A stretch of DNA of 53,043 bases from assembly GCF_000722635.1 (NCBI RefSeq), contig NZ_JOKH01000006.1, positions 160,063 to 213,105 on the forward strand. The letters run 5' to 3'. The notes under the pieces were generated by a model, which was not told where the DNA came from, did no database searches, and saw only the letters and a list, made by a program, of their open reading frames with translations. This document shows, piece by piece, positions 18,951-29,746 of this stretch. The position numbers were made by a program, and so were the translations under genes. Source of the stretch: Endozoicomonas numazuensis. GTDB taxonomy: Bacteria > Pseudomonadota > Gammaproteobacteria > Pseudomonadales > Endozoicomonadaceae. The number at the start of each line of letters is the position of its first letter. Position 1 is the first letter of the stretch.

Positions 18951-19026
18951 CCCGGAAAATTCATAAAGTCGCTTTAACCAGAGTAAAGACTGCGAGAAGC
19001 TCGACACTTTATGAAATGCCCGGGTT
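18948..19026. repeat. Long imperfect inverted repeat between hmgA and fahA
   Basis: taacccgg...ttcataaagt (18948-18971) pairs with actttatgaa...ccgggtta (about 19002-19026). A smaller CTTTA/TAAAG hairpin lies in the loop. The hmgA stop TAA is the first base triplet of the outer arm. It lacks a T-run, so it may be an mRNA stability or processing structure or a small mobile repeat. Confidence 0.7.
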
Positions 19027-19121
19027 AGTTCGACAGTCACTAACAAGAATAATCACGAGTACCGGCCTATGATTTTTATTATTGCCGGCTCCCTGTTTTC
19101 TCAATGCTTTCAGGATAAACA

Positions 19122-20450
19122 ATGATTTCACTGAACGAGACCCATGACGTTAACCATACCAGCTGGGTCAGCTGCGCCAATCAACCGGACTCCGACTTTC
19201 CCATTCAGAACCTGCCTTTTGCTGTTTTCAGGGTAGCTGGCGAGTCTTTCCGATGCGGTGTGGCCATTGGCAACCAGATTCTTGACCTCAAGGCAGCCGC
19301 CGCCCACAAGCCTTTTGAAGGCAAAGCAGCCGATGCATTGACAGCCTGTGAGCATGAGAATCTTAACCCTATGATGGAACTGGGTTTTGAATATTGGAGT
19401 GCCCTTAGACTAAGTCTTTCCAGAGCACTGAGAACAGGCTCAACGCTGGAAAGTCAATTCAAGCCCTGTCTGGTCCCCATGGCAAAAGCCGAATTTGCCC
19501 TGCCCTGCCAGATTCGTGATTACACTGACTTTTATTCTTCTATCTATCACGCTACCGCTGTCGGTTCACTGTTCAGACCCGATAACCCTTTGCTGCCTAA
19601 CTACAAATGGGTGCCTATTGGTTATCACGGCAGAGCCTCTTCCATTGATGTGTCAGGACAGACTTTTCACCGCCCGGCAGGACAAACCAAAGCACCGGAT
19701 GCCGATCAACCTTCCTATGGTCCCTGTAAACGGCTCGATTATGAGCTTGAAATGGGGGTGTTCATCGGCCAGGGTAATCCAATGGGCAACCGCATCCCAC
19801 TGGATCAAACCGATCAACATGTATTCGGCATGTGTCTTCTGAATGACTGGTCTGCACGGGACGTTCAAGCCTGGGAATACCAACCTCTCGGACCGTTTCT
19901 GGCCAAGAGCTTTGCCTCCACCATCTCTCCCTGGATAGTGACGCTTGAAGCACTGGCCCCCTACCGAACGGGCTATCTGCGTCCCGCAGAAGATCCGCAA
20001 CCTCTGCCTTATCTGAGCTCAGAACAAAACAGCACTCTGGGAGCTCTGGATATTCAACTGGAAGTTCTGTTGCAGACACCTGGCATGAAAGGCTCACAGA
20101 CGCCGGTAGCGCAAAAACAGTGTATGGAAAAGCTGTCTCAATCCAGCTTCAAACATTCGTACTGGACTATAGGACAGATGGTGGCTCATCACGCCAGTAA
20201 CGGCTGTAACCTGCAATCTGGCGATCTGCTGGGCACGGGCACACAGTCAGGTCCAAAACCTGAAGAAGCCGGTTCATTGCTGGAGTTGACCAAGGGTGGA
20301 AAGCAACCTCTGACCCTGACTAATGGTGAACAGAGAACCTTCCTGCAAGATGGCGATACTGTTGTCATGAGAGGCTGGTGCGAAAAAGAAGGTGCCGCAA
20401 GAATTGGTTTTGGAGACGTGTCGGCCACCATTCTGCCAGCAAAGGGATAA
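19122..20450 (+). CDS. fahA: Fumarylacetoacetase
   Basis: Splits fumarylacetoacetate into fumarate and acetoacetate, the last step of homogentisate breakdown. Seen: DYTDFYSSIYHATAVGSLFR with the catalytic histidine, PIGYHGRASSID, the metal-site segment LDYELEMGVFIGQGNPMGN and LNDWSARDVQAWEYQPLGPF. Length 442 is close to the family's usual 420-440. AGGA precedes the ATG. It lies 171 nt after hmgA, across a structured spacer, and only 4 nt before maiA. Confidence 0.97.
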   Translation: MISLNETHDVNHTSWVSCANQPDSDFPIQNLPFAVFRVAGESFRCGVAIGNQILDLKAAAAHKPFEGKAADALTACEHENLNPMMELGFEYWSALRLSLSRALRTGSTLESQFKPCLVPMAKAEFALPCQIRDYTDFYSSIYHATAVGSLFRPDNPLLPNYKWVPIGYHGRASSIDVSGQTFHRPAGQTKAPDADQPSYGPCKRLDYELEMGVFIGQGNPMGNRIPLDQTDQHVFGMCLLNDWSARDVQAWEYQPLGPFLAKSFASTISPWIVTLEALAPYRTGYLRPAEDPQPLPYLSSEQNSTLGALDIQLEVLLQTPGMKGSQTPVAQKQCMEKLSQSSFKHSYWTIGQMVAHHASNGCNLQSGDLLGTGTQSGPKPEEAGSLLELTKGGKQPLTLTNGEQRTFLQDGDTVVMRGWCEKEGAARIGFGDVSATILPAKG

Positions 20451-20454
20451 CTCT

Positions 20455-21084
20455 ATGAAGCTATATAGCTACTTCAGGTCTTCTGCAGCTTATCGGGTCA
20501 GGATCGCCCTGAACCTGAAAAGACTGGATCACGAACTGGTGCCGGTTAACCTGTTGAAGTCAGAACAGACCGGGAATGACTACAAACGTATTCAACCTCA
20601 GGGCCTGGTACCGGCACTGGAAGTCGACAATGGCAGACTGATTCAATCCATGGCGATGCTGGAATGGTTGGAAGAAACCTGCCCCGAACCTGCGATTATT
20701 CCAGGTGATGCCTGGCAGAAAGCCCAGATTCGCAGTTTGGCGAATATCATCAGCTGCGATATACACCCTCTGAACAATCTGAGAGTTCTGAAATATCTTA
20801 AATCAGAGTTTGAGGTGAGTGACGAGCAAAAGACCGAATGGTATCAGCACTGGATCAAAACCGGGTTTGATGCCTTTGAGCAGCAGCTGGGTGATGATCT
20901 TTTCTGCATCGGCGACACTCCAACCCTGGCCGACATCTGTCTGATACCCCAGGTCTATAACGCCTTGAGATTCAATGTGCCGTTAACGGAGTACCCAAAA
21001 ATCCGGAGAATCCACCAGCACTGCAATGAACTCAAGGCCTTTATTGATGCCAGTCCTGAGCAACAACCTGACAGCACCTTGTAA
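20455..21084 (+). CDS. maiA: Maleylacetoacetate isomerase (GST zeta class)
   Basis: Glutathione-dependent isomerase that turns maleylacetoacetate into fumarylacetoacetate, between HmgA and FahA. Seen: the zeta-class active-site segment SYFRSSAAYRVRIALNLK at the N-terminus, NPQG-type loop IQPQGLVPALEVDNGRLIQS, and C-terminal GDTPTLADICLIPQVYNA. Length 210. The ATG at 20455, 4 nt after fahA, is the true start; a longer frame runs back into fahA. Gene order hmgA-fahA-maiA completes the lower pathway. Confidence 0.96.
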   Translation: MKLYSYFRSSAAYRVRIALNLKRLDHELVPVNLLKSEQTGNDYKRIQPQGLVPALEVDNGRLIQSMAMLEWLEETCPEPAIIPGDAWQKAQIRSLANIISCDIHPLNNLRVLKYLKSEFEVSDEQKTEWYQHWIKTGFDAFEQQLGDDLFCIGDTPTLADICLIPQVYNALRFNVPLTEYPKIRRIHQHCNELKAFIDASPEQQPDSTL

Positions 21085-21092
21085 GACTGAGT

Positions 21093-21120
21093 ATTGATTG
21101 AGCCAGCTGGCTCAATCAAT
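21093..21120. terminator. 28-bp perfect palindrome between convergent genes
   Basis: Perfect inverted repeat centred between 21106 and 21107 (ttgattgagccag and its complement). It contains the stop codon of the VOC gene and lies 9 nt after the maiA stop. Likely a bidirectional terminator, though T-runs are short. Confidence 0.7.
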
Positions 21121-21489
21121 TTCGTAATCCCGGGTCAGAATTTCCAGAACATGTCCGTCCGGATCGTGGAAATAGACGCCGGAGCCACCATCCCTGTGGT
21201 TGATCTGGCCATCATCAAGATGGCCAGGACCACTTCCATAAGCAAGACCTTCCGACTTCACCCTTTCAAAGATTTCTGAAAACTGCCCATCACTGACCTT
21301 GAAGGCATAATGGTTATGACTGAACCCGGTGCTTTCATCAAAATCCAGCGTCAGACTAGAGTTGACCCTGACCAGGGCAAAGTGTCCCCAAACTTTCAGA
21401 AACTGGAAACCAAAAATGCGCTCATAGAATCGGGCAGAAAAGACCTTATCCGAACAGGGCACAATGGTGTGATTCAGTGTGATTTCCAC
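21112..21489 (-). CDS. VOC (glyoxalase/dioxygenase fold) family protein
   Basis: Seen: a single VOC-type module with an N-terminal NHTIVP metal-type histidine, SHNHYAFKV in the middle and VYFHDPDGHVLEILTR at the end, the usual paired beta-alpha-beta layout. GTG at 21489 is chosen because CAGGAG lies 7 nt upstream; this gives 125 residues, normal for the family, and drops a longer frame with no support. Known: the family includes glyoxalase I, extradiol dioxygenases and antibiotic-resistance proteins. The substrate cannot be told. It is convergent with maiA. Confidence 0.8.
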   Translation of the reverse strand: MEITLNHTIVPCSDKVFSARFYERIFGFQFLKVWGHFALVRVNSSLTLDFDESTGFSHNHYAFKVSDGQFSEIFERVKSEGLAYGSGPGHLDDGQINHRDGGSGVYFHDPDGHVLEILTRDYEID

Positions 21490-21650
21490 GTTGTTCTCCT
21501 GCCAGATGCTCTTGAAACATAGGACAAATTCAGGCTGTTTTCTAATGTCTTGGATCAATACCTGTCACGGATATATCCATCGTTTCAAACATTGTCAGAA
21601 GGGAAAAATCCGTTAAGATGACCCGATAATAAAAGCAAAGGCTGTACACC

Positions 21651-22319
21651 ATGAAAGACCCTGACTTCATTCCTCTCGAAGGTTTTATCGATTATTCAGA
21701 ACCGGAAATGCGGGAACGTTCGAGTACCTTTCTGAATAACATCAAGCGACGCCGGACAGTCCGCGACTTCAGCTCAGAGCCCATTCCTAATGAAGTCATA
21801 CAAAACTGTATTCTGGCCGCAGGCAGTGCGCCCAGTGGCGCCAACATGCAGCCCTGGCATTTTGTTGCGGTTAAAAGCTCAGAAATTAAACAGCAGATTC
21901 GCGAAGGTGCCGAAATTGAAGAGCGGGAATTTTACACCCGCAGGGCTTCAGAAGAGTGGCTGGATGCCCTTTCTCACCTGGGTACAGATGAGCATAAACC
22001 TTTTCTGGAAACCGCTCCCTGGCTAATTGTGGTCTTTGCCCAGAAACACACAGTAGACCCCGATGGCAGCAAACGGAAGCATTATTATATGTCTGAGTCT
22101 GTGGGTATCGCCTGTGGCATGCTGATTACTGCCTTGCATAATGCCGGGCTGGCCACCTTGACCCACACACCCAGCCCCATGAAGTTTCTGAACGAAATTC
22201 TGGATCGTCCAGTCCACGAAAAACCCTACATGATTATTGTTGCTGGAAAACCGGCGGAAGGGGTTTGTGTACCCAATATCAGCAAAAAGAGTCTGGATGA
22301 AATCTCGACCATCCTGTGA
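21651..22319 (+). CDS. Iodotyrosine-deiodinase-like nitroreductase-fold flavoprotein
   Basis: FMN enzyme that likely removes halogen from halotyrosine reductively. Seen: RRRTVRDFSSEPIP (FMN phosphate contact), APSGANMQPWHFVAV, and the active-site lid EREFYTRRASEEWLDALSHL then GTDEHKPFLETAPW. Glu91, Tyr95 and Lys116 have the spacing of the substrate zwitterion clamp of bacterial iodotyrosine deiodinase, as I recall it. LTHTPSPMKFLNEIL is also typical. Known: this set separates deiodinases from ordinary nitroreductases. It sits beside the tyrosine-degradation genes, which fits a role in salvaging halogenated tyrosines. Length 222. Confidence 0.85.
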   Translation: MKDPDFIPLEGFIDYSEPEMRERSSTFLNNIKRRRTVRDFSSEPIPNEVIQNCILAAGSAPSGANMQPWHFVAVKSSEIKQQIREGAEIEEREFYTRRASEEWLDALSHLGTDEHKPFLETAPWLIVVFAQKHTVDPDGSKRKHYYMSESVGIACGMLITALHNAGLATLTHTPSPMKFLNEILDRPVHEKPYMIIVAGKPAEGVCVPNISKKSLDEISTIL

Positions 22320-22337
22320 CTTCACCCCGTAATCAGT

Positions 22338-22374
22338 CTTAAGATAGAGGCCACAGTGCCTCTATTACTTTAAG
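22338..22374. terminator. Bidirectional hairpin between convergent genes
   Basis: TAGAGGC (22345-22351) pairs with GCCTCTA (22358-22364), extended by cttaag/ctttaag flanks. It separates the deiodinase-like and ASCH genes. Confidence 0.6.
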
Positions 22375-22384
22375 TGACAGGCAG

Positions 22385-22852
22385 TCACTCGCTGTAGACC
22401 AACCGAAAGTGTTCCAGAACCAGCTCACACTCTTCTGAGAAAGGAATGCCCAACTCTTCACACTCCCTGGAAAAGAACTCTCGGTGCGCTTCCCGCCACC
22501 ACTTGAGTGAAAGGTCACCCTCACCCTCTGCTGTAGCAAATGTTTCAGTGACTTCGGAGAAACGGCACTCTGTAATTTCTGTAAACTCAACAATGCAAGA
22601 AGGATTACCAAGCCAATCTGTGACTACCAGCAAATCTCCCGACTCAGGCGCCTGCTCCATCCCCTGTTCATACCAGAGCTTCATGCCACATGTCGCTTTT
22701 TTCTTTCCCTGTCTAACCAACTCAGCACAAAGATTGGCATTATTTTCATCAGCGCAAAAATAGTCTGCGCTGAATGTTGTGTAGTGAACTCTCTCCTGCT
22801 CTGACAAACTATCGAGATAACGATCAAGATAAGCTCTCTGGATCTTGTTCAA
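22385..22852 (-). CDS. ASCH-domain protein
   Basis: Seen: 155 residues with the ASCH layout, helical N-terminus, KKATCGMKLWYEQGMEQAPESGD, LLVVTDWLGNPSCIVEFTEI and a tail with LKWWREAHREFFSRECEELG. Known: ASCH domains share a fold with PUA RNA-binding domains; some members are small amidohydrolases acting on modified nucleosides. Inferred: an RNA-related or nucleoside-related role. It may be cotranscribed after dapD, 35 nt upstream on the same strand. Confidence 0.8.
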   Translation of the reverse strand: MNKIQRAYLDRYLDSLSEQERVHYTTFSADYFCADENNANLCAELVRQGKKKATCGMKLWYEQGMEQAPESGDLLVVTDWLGNPSCIVEFTEITECRFSEVTETFATAEGEGDLSLKWWREAHREFFSRECEELGIPFSEECELVLEHFRLVYSE

Positions 22853-22887
22853 AGAAGACTCCTTACCTTCCCCTGAAGAACAGGCTA

Positions 22888-23787
22888 TCAGTCATTGCTG
22901 TGCAGAGATTCATTAAGGCCACCCCAACGGGTTGAATCAGTCGTCAGAACTTCTACAACACCTGTCTGGCTATTCCGTCTAAACAGCAGATTGGGCTTTC
23001 CAGACAACTCTCGAGCAGAGACAACCTGCCCATCAGGCAACTTCACTTTGGTGCCTGCCGTCACATAAAGTCCAGCTTCAACAATACTGTCATCCCCCAG
23101 AGAAATACCAATACCGGCATTAGCTCCAAGCAAGGCATTACGCCCTATTTGATTGATCTGCTTCCCGCCGCCAGACAAGGTACCCATGATGGATGAACCT
23201 GCACCAATATCAGAATGTTCTCCCACCACAACGCCGGGCGTAACCCTGCCTTCTACCATGGAAGGACCCAGTGTGCCCGCATTAAAGTTAACAAATCCCT
23301 CGTGCATGACAGTGGTACCTGAGGCAAGGTGTGCCCCCAGCCTTACCCTGTCAGCATCAGCAATTCGAACTCCGACAGGCACCACATAGTCACTCATGCG
23401 AGGAAACTTATCGATTGAGCTCACCTGAAGATGATGATGTTCCTGACTCACCAGTGACCTGAGACGATTCACCTGTTCAGGAAAGACCGGACCGGCTGAT
23501 GTCCAGGCAACATTAGGCAGAGCACCAAAAACCCCTTCCAGATTAATCTGATTCGGTTGCACACTCCGTTCAGAAAGCAGATGCAGGCGAAGATAAGCAT
23601 CCTCAGCTGATGTCGGGCCAGACTCTACCGTATCAACTTCAAGTTCAAAGGACTCACCTTGAACCACACCGTATTTTTCTGCCAGACAAGATCGCGATAT
23701 TTCCTGACTCTCTAACGGAAACCAGGCATCCAGAGTTTTACCGGACTCAACATCAATATAACGATGACCCTTACGTTTTATGATCAT
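22888..23787 (-). CDS. dapD: Tetrahydrodipicolinate N-succinyltransferase (DapD)
   Basis: Transfers succinyl from succinyl-CoA to tetrahydrodipicolinate in lysine and peptidoglycan precursor synthesis. Seen: the core SVDKFP-like SSIDKFPRMSDYVVPVGVRI, GTTVMHEGFVNFNAGTLG, MGTLSGGGKQINQIG, LLGANAGIGISLGDDSIVEAG and LLFRRNSQTG, forming the left-handed beta-helix of the Pseudomonas/actinobacterial DapD type. Length 299 is shorter than the Pseudomonas protein (about 344), mainly at the N-terminus. AGGGAAAAC precedes the ATG. Confidence 0.93.
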   Translation of the reverse strand: MIIKRKGHRYIDVESGKTLDAWFPLESQEISRSCLAEKYGVVQGESFELEVDTVESGPTSAEDAYLRLHLLSERSVQPNQINLEGVFGALPNVAWTSAGPVFPEQVNRLRSLVSQEHHHLQVSSIDKFPRMSDYVVPVGVRIADADRVRLGAHLASGTTVMHEGFVNFNAGTLGPSMVEGRVTPGVVVGEHSDIGAGSSIMGTLSGGGKQINQIGRNALLGANAGIGISLGDDSIVEAGLYVTAGTKVKLPDGQVVSARELSGKPNLLFRRNSQTGVVEVLTTDSTRWGGLNESLHSND

Positions 23788-23801
23788 GTTTTCCCTACTG
23801 T

Positions 23802-23906
23802 CTATCGGGATAAGAAAGAAGCCAAATTTAACTCAAGCAGCGGCTCGTCAGCATAGTCCTTTCCGATGACCTTAAAGCCCAGAGTGCAATAATGATGAAT
23901 AAATCG
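23802..23906 (-). pseudogene. Decayed C-terminal fragment, probably GNAT acetyltransferase
   Basis: The frame reads RFIHHYCTLGFKVIGKDYAD then EPLLELNLASF and a stop. CTLGFKVIG followed by an LLELNL strand resembles the end of a GNAT acetyltransferase. No start or upstream domain is present, and the frame is lost at a run of seven C (23907-23913). Upstream sequence before dapD, so it is not a dapD extension. Confidence 0.4.
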
Positions 23907-24000
23907 CCCCCCCGATCCAGGTCAAAAAATGTTGTCGCCTACTCGCAGATAGGAACCCCTCGGTAACAGTCTGGAAATACTTTCCTTCTTTGACCAAGCC

Positions 24001-24058
24001 CCGTTCGGGCTGAGCCTGTCGAAGCCCAGCCCCCCTTCGACAGGCTCAGGGTGAACGG
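24001..24058. repeat. REP-like inverted repeat
   Basis: Arms 24001-24024 and 24035-24058 (core ctgagcctgtcgaag / cttcgacaggctcag) match with about three mismatches around a 10-nt loop. Sequences with the core TTCGACAGGCTCAGGG are widespread intergenic repeats in Proteobacteria. It could also end transcription. Confidence 0.75.
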
Positions 24059-24102
24059 AGCTAATGGTTAAATTGGGGATTTTTTAGAGAAAATTCTTAA
24101 TA

Positions 24103-25044
24103 TCACAACGCGATAGAATCAGATTGTTTTCTATTGACCCACAGACTCCACTTGCTTTCCAGCATGCCAGTACCGCCAAAGTATTCATCGTCAACCAGAT
24201 AGAAGGCGATGGTTTTATCGCCTCTCTTATAGTTGTGCATCAATCGGCTGATAAAGTTGAGTCCGGTATCCGTGGACAGCAGCATTCTTGTTAATTCGCC
24301 TGCCTGTGTCTGCATGACATAGCCAGAACGGATATTCTTTTTCCGCCATTCCTTACTGGTTAGCGATAAAAACTCTTTTACCGGTAAAAGTTTTGATTCT
24401 CTTTTGTGCTTTTTCATGTGGTTATAGTTGATGAGATGAGGGCCAATAGAAAAGCCACCTTTTTCAAACCCTATGGTTTCCATATTCTCAGCAATGCCCT
24501 CATTCAGCCAGGACGGCACGAAAGGGGTCAGAGTATCCGTAATAGCATGGCTCACTTCATGCTTGATCGTAGAAAAAGAACGTTCCCGGTACTTTTGCTG
24601 GTAAATAACAATTTCATTGAACTTCGGTAAATAGATTCCCAGAGTGTTATGTGAATTATCCTTGGACTGTCTGGAGATCCCTTTGTGATTTCTGATGTAC
24701 TCAACGTAAGCCTGCTTGTCTCCAAAAGCTTTTATAGAGACAGGCACTGTTTTGTAGATATCAAAATACAATTTTTTGTCGAAGAACTCATAGACTGCAA
24801 CAACATCCCTGCGAATTCGTTCTCGTTCACTCTCAGTGAGATCAAAACCTTCATCAATGATCTTTATCTCTGTCTTTTTCCACTGAGAGACTGGTGCTTC
24901 CAGTTGTACTTCTTCAGCATCGGTACTTTTGGCATAGCTGCTAAAGTGTTTGACCCCTTTTTCATCCACCCAGCTGTAAATTTTGGCATGGCTAGAGAAG
25001 GAAATGATCAATAAATAGACAACAAAAACAAATCTGATAGACAT
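24103..25044 (-). CDS. Secreted DUF4124/gluzincin-type metallopeptidase
   Basis: Seen: signal peptide (1-20, SFSSHA), a DUF4124-like module KIYSWVDEKGVKHFSSYA right after it, then a metallopeptidase-like core with HEVSH at 162-166 and WLNEGIAE (Glu182) about 20 residues later, the layout of gluzincins (peptidase MA-like). Known: the two histidines and downstream glutamate bind zinc and the HExxH glutamate acts as base. Inferred: a periplasmic or outer-surface zinc peptidase; substrate unknown. It ends near a REP-like hairpin. The next gene (a lipoprotein hydrolase) lies upstream on the same strand. Confidence 0.75.
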   Translation of the reverse strand: MSIRFVFVVYLLIISFSSHAKIYSWVDEKGVKHFSSYAKSTDAEEVQLEAPVSQWKKTEIKIIDEGFDLTESERERIRRDVVAVYEFFDKKLYFDIYKTVPVSIKAFGDKQAYVEYIRNHKGISRQSKDNSHNTLGIYLPKFNEIVIYQQKYRERSFSTIKHEVSHAITDTLTPFVPSWLNEGIAENMETIGFEKGGFSIGPHLINYNHMKKHKRESKLLPVKEFLSLTSKEWRKKNIRSGYVMQTQAGELTRMLLSTDTGLNFISRLMHNYKRGDKTIAFYLVDDEYFGGTGMLESKWSLWVNRKQSDSIAL

Positions 25045-25147
25045 AGCACTTACCCAACAGCGACCCCGAGAACACCAGCGATCAAGGCTACCTTGATTGA
25101 AAAGGAGTCACCGAGAATATCAAGCACCAGAGCACGCATTCTTATCA

Positions 25148-26122
25148 TTATTCTTGAGCCAGAACATGGCGCCTGTTAAGCCATTCCAGCAAATGCACAC
25201 TTTCGTTATCTCCAATCACCATCATACTGGGATGATTTCGGTCTTTGACTTCAATCACTTTGACCCGGCTCGAATCCATATGGTCAAAATGGCTGTACGG
25301 AGAGATTTCATCGGATGACGAAACAAAAACAAGAACTGGGATGCTTAACGACTCAATAACAGGCTCCAGATGAGTTTCCTCAAGTGTCACATTAGCCTTT
25401 TGCAGGGCCATAATCGCGCCTTCTTTGACCCTCTCTTTTGGCAGCAGCCAGGTTAAACCAGGGTATTTTACCGAGAAAAAACGGATTGCAGCCTGATCCA
25501 ATGGAAGCATAGGAGCCTGAATAATAACGCCTTCAACATCTTTTCGAAGCTTTGCCGTATAGACGGCTGCAGCAGCCCCCATTGAATTCCCCAGGAGATA
25601 CAACGGTTTGTCTTGTTTATAGACAGAACTGATCAGTTCATTGATGACCTTGCTGTCACCCACTCCATACTGTTTACCTCCTGTAGACTCTCCATGTCCG
25701 GCCAAGTCCGGTACCAGTACATCAAACCCCAGAAACCTGAAATAAAGCGCAGAAGTCAGCATATACTCCTTGGAAACCCGATATCCATGGAGCAAGACCA
25801 CCTGACCTGAATAGTTTCTATCAAGGGAATGCTTTTCAAGATCCAGTTCAACAGCACTGGTTCTACCGCCCGACTTTAACTCAACGTTGTAGCGTAACTT
25901 ATTTTTATCGAAGGGCTTGCCATAAAAATAGCTGATACAGAGTTCACTCTGGCGCTCAGAACAGAATCGATGTTTTTCAAACTCAGGAAGATCCTGCTTC
26001 GCCTCTGAGGCAAGATCACTGTAGGGAATACTGCCAGCTTCGCCAATGTAGGTTGCAACAATAGACGAGCAGCCGGCCAGCAATGAGCAGACAAGAATCA
26101 GCGCAAATTTATAACTATTCAT
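25148..26122 (-). CDS. Alpha/beta-hydrolase lipoprotein
   Basis: Seen: lipobox LLAGC with Cys18, oxyanion segment VVLLHGYRVS (about 108-117), VPDLAGHGEST, nucleophile elbow GNSMG (Ser180), then SSSDEISP (acid) and DRNHPSM (histidine), a complete serine hydrolase triad of the monoacylglycerol-lipase/Hydrolase_4 type. Known: such enzymes cleave lipid esters or thioesters. Inferred: membrane-anchored esterase of the envelope. About 100 nt separate it from the metallopeptidase-like gene downstream. 324 residues. Confidence 0.85.
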   Translation of the reverse strand: MNSYKFALILVCSLLAGCSSIVATYIGEAGSIPYSDLASEAKQDLPEFEKHRFCSERQSELCISYFYGKPFDKNKLRYNVELKSGGRTSAVELDLEKHSLDRNYSGQVVLLHGYRVSKEYMLTSALYFRFLGFDVLVPDLAGHGESTGGKQYGVGDSKVINELISSVYKQDKPLYLLGNSMGAAAAVYTAKLRKDVEGVIIQAPMLPLDQAAIRFFSVKYPGLTWLLPKERVKEGAIMALQKANVTLEETHLEPVIESLSIPVLVFVSSSDEISPYSHFDHMDSSRVKVIEVKDRNHPSMMVIGDNESVHLLEWLNRRHVLAQE

Positions 26123-26369
26123 CCATGAATCAATCAGGTTGTCAGTGAATTACCCAGTAAGTGCAGTCAGCCTCAGCGTTTTCAAACATCCTTATCTTCA
26201 GCCCGGACTGCCTTTATTGATTTTATTTTTCGGGGCTATTCTGCCACGCCACTGCTGGCAATAAAAGACTATGGATAAGTATTAGTTCACACAACCGAAT
26301 AGTCCCTGCCCTGTTTTTGGACTTTCAAAGTAGTAGGGAAAGAATAGAGAAAGGAAAACTGACACTTTA

Positions 26370-28579
<2,210 letters not shown>

Positions 28580-28751
28580 CTATTCTGCAGGCAAACTGTC
28601 GGTTAAATGCAAACCTGCCCTTGTTCATTGATACCAGTGTCCTTACAGGGGTGCAAGCGATCTGACCTGTAAATCTTAACTATGACTTGATGATTGTCTC
28701 ATTTTATAGAAAAGTAGAGTGACAAGGATGACGCATATGAGCTGACGGTTA

Positions 28752-29282
28752 ATGACTCCACACAGCAAGCTCTTGCAAAAACAGGCCATGCACTTCAGGA
28801 AGACATTCAATGATCTGGGCCTGAAGTTTACTGTGATCAGTAAGAATCCGGGTAATATTGTTCTTAAAACCTCACTGTCCACCCCTTACCATCAGAGACG
28901 GATCACCTATATTGTCCTGAATGATGGTCTTGCCCGGGACAGTTCCAGTCATATTTCAATGACCACTGTTCTGGAGCGCCCTCTGGTTCAGATCCAGGAA
29001 CTGGCTCCTCTGGCTTCATTCCTGCACCAGTTGTCCATGACCTTGCCTCAGCTTTCTCTTCAACTTGACCTGCAATCCCGCAATATTCTTATCCGCGAGA
29101 GTTTCATCTGCGCCAGGGATATTCTGCCTGATGCTCTTGAATATCTGGATGCCGTGGACTTGGTTTTGCTACAGCTTGATGAACCTCTGCGCCGTCTGGA
29201 GCGCGGAGGCATCTCGCTTTCAAACGCCAGGCGTATGGCAGATTATGTTTCCGAAAACTGTTATGAGGAGATGTTGTCATGA
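28752..29282 (+). CDS. Putative type III secretion chaperone (first of two)
   Basis: No family recognised with certainty. Seen: 176 residues, no signal or membrane span, alternating helix/strand pattern (KTFNDLGLKFTVIS, NIVLKTSLSTP, ITYIVLNDG), a strand-rich middle and a helical end (DALEYLDAVDLVLLQLDEPL). Size, acidity and the alpha-beta-beta-beta-alpha pattern fit class I type III chaperones. It overlaps the next gene by 4 nt (ATGA), and two genes on lies a probable effector. The ribosome site (GACGG) is weak; an internal ATG at 28788 is possible. Confidence 0.5.
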   Translation: MTPHSKLLQKQAMHFRKTFNDLGLKFTVISKNPGNIVLKTSLSTPYHQRRITYIVLNDGLARDSSSHISMTTVLERPLVQIQELAPLASFLHQLSMTLPQLSLQLDLQSRNILIRESFICARDILPDALEYLDAVDLVLLQLDEPLRRLERGGISLSNARRMADYVSENCYEEMLS

Positions 29283-29746
29283 ACCAGCCCGTTCTCAAAA
29301 CCATCGCCATGCACTTGCATGTTCAAGGACTCTCTCCCAGCCTGCCTAATGAGCAGGAATCCATACTGACCTTCAACCTGTCTCAAAACCTGTTGTCCGA
29401 GCTGGTACTGAATCAGACGGATAAAAAACATTTATCGTTATCAATGCTGACGATCATTGATACTGAGTCCAGTGAAGACCTGGAAATCTTTGCTTTAGCT
29501 CTGGCTCCCAGAGTTTCTCCCTTGAAGCTAGCCACGCTCAATCAGCAACTTTGCTTACAGCTGAACTTCCATTGCACACAGAAGACCCTTAGATCCAGTC
29601 TCAACGAAGCCATTGTTATGATGCGCCATATGTCAGGTGCCATCTTCACCGGTGCACTGGAGCTACAGCGGAAGGAAAAAGATCTGATGGCTGTATTAGA
29701 GCAGACCATTGCACAACTGGCTCAGCCCAGGCTGGCCACCCAATGA
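29279..29746 (+). CDS. Putative type III secretion chaperone (second of two)
   Basis: Seen: 155 residues, soluble, with SLSMLTIIDTESSEDLEIFA, LKLATLNQQLCLQLNFHC and a helical end with LRSSLNEAIVMMRHMSG and ALELQRKEKDLMAVLEQ. The layout parallels CesT-fold chaperones (central sheet then a long C-terminal helix). It overlaps both neighbours by 4 nt (29279-29282 and 29743-29746), so all three are probably translated together. Inferred partner: the downstream 538-residue protein. It could pair with the 176-residue protein as a heterodimer. Confidence 0.5.
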   Translation: MNQPVLKTIAMHLHVQGLSPSLPNEQESILTFNLSQNLLSELVLNQTDKKHLSLSMLTIIDTESSEDLEIFALALAPRVSPLKLATLNQQLCLQLNFHCTQKTLRSSLNEAIVMMRHMSGAIFTGALELQRKEKDLMAVLEQTIAQLAQPRLATQ

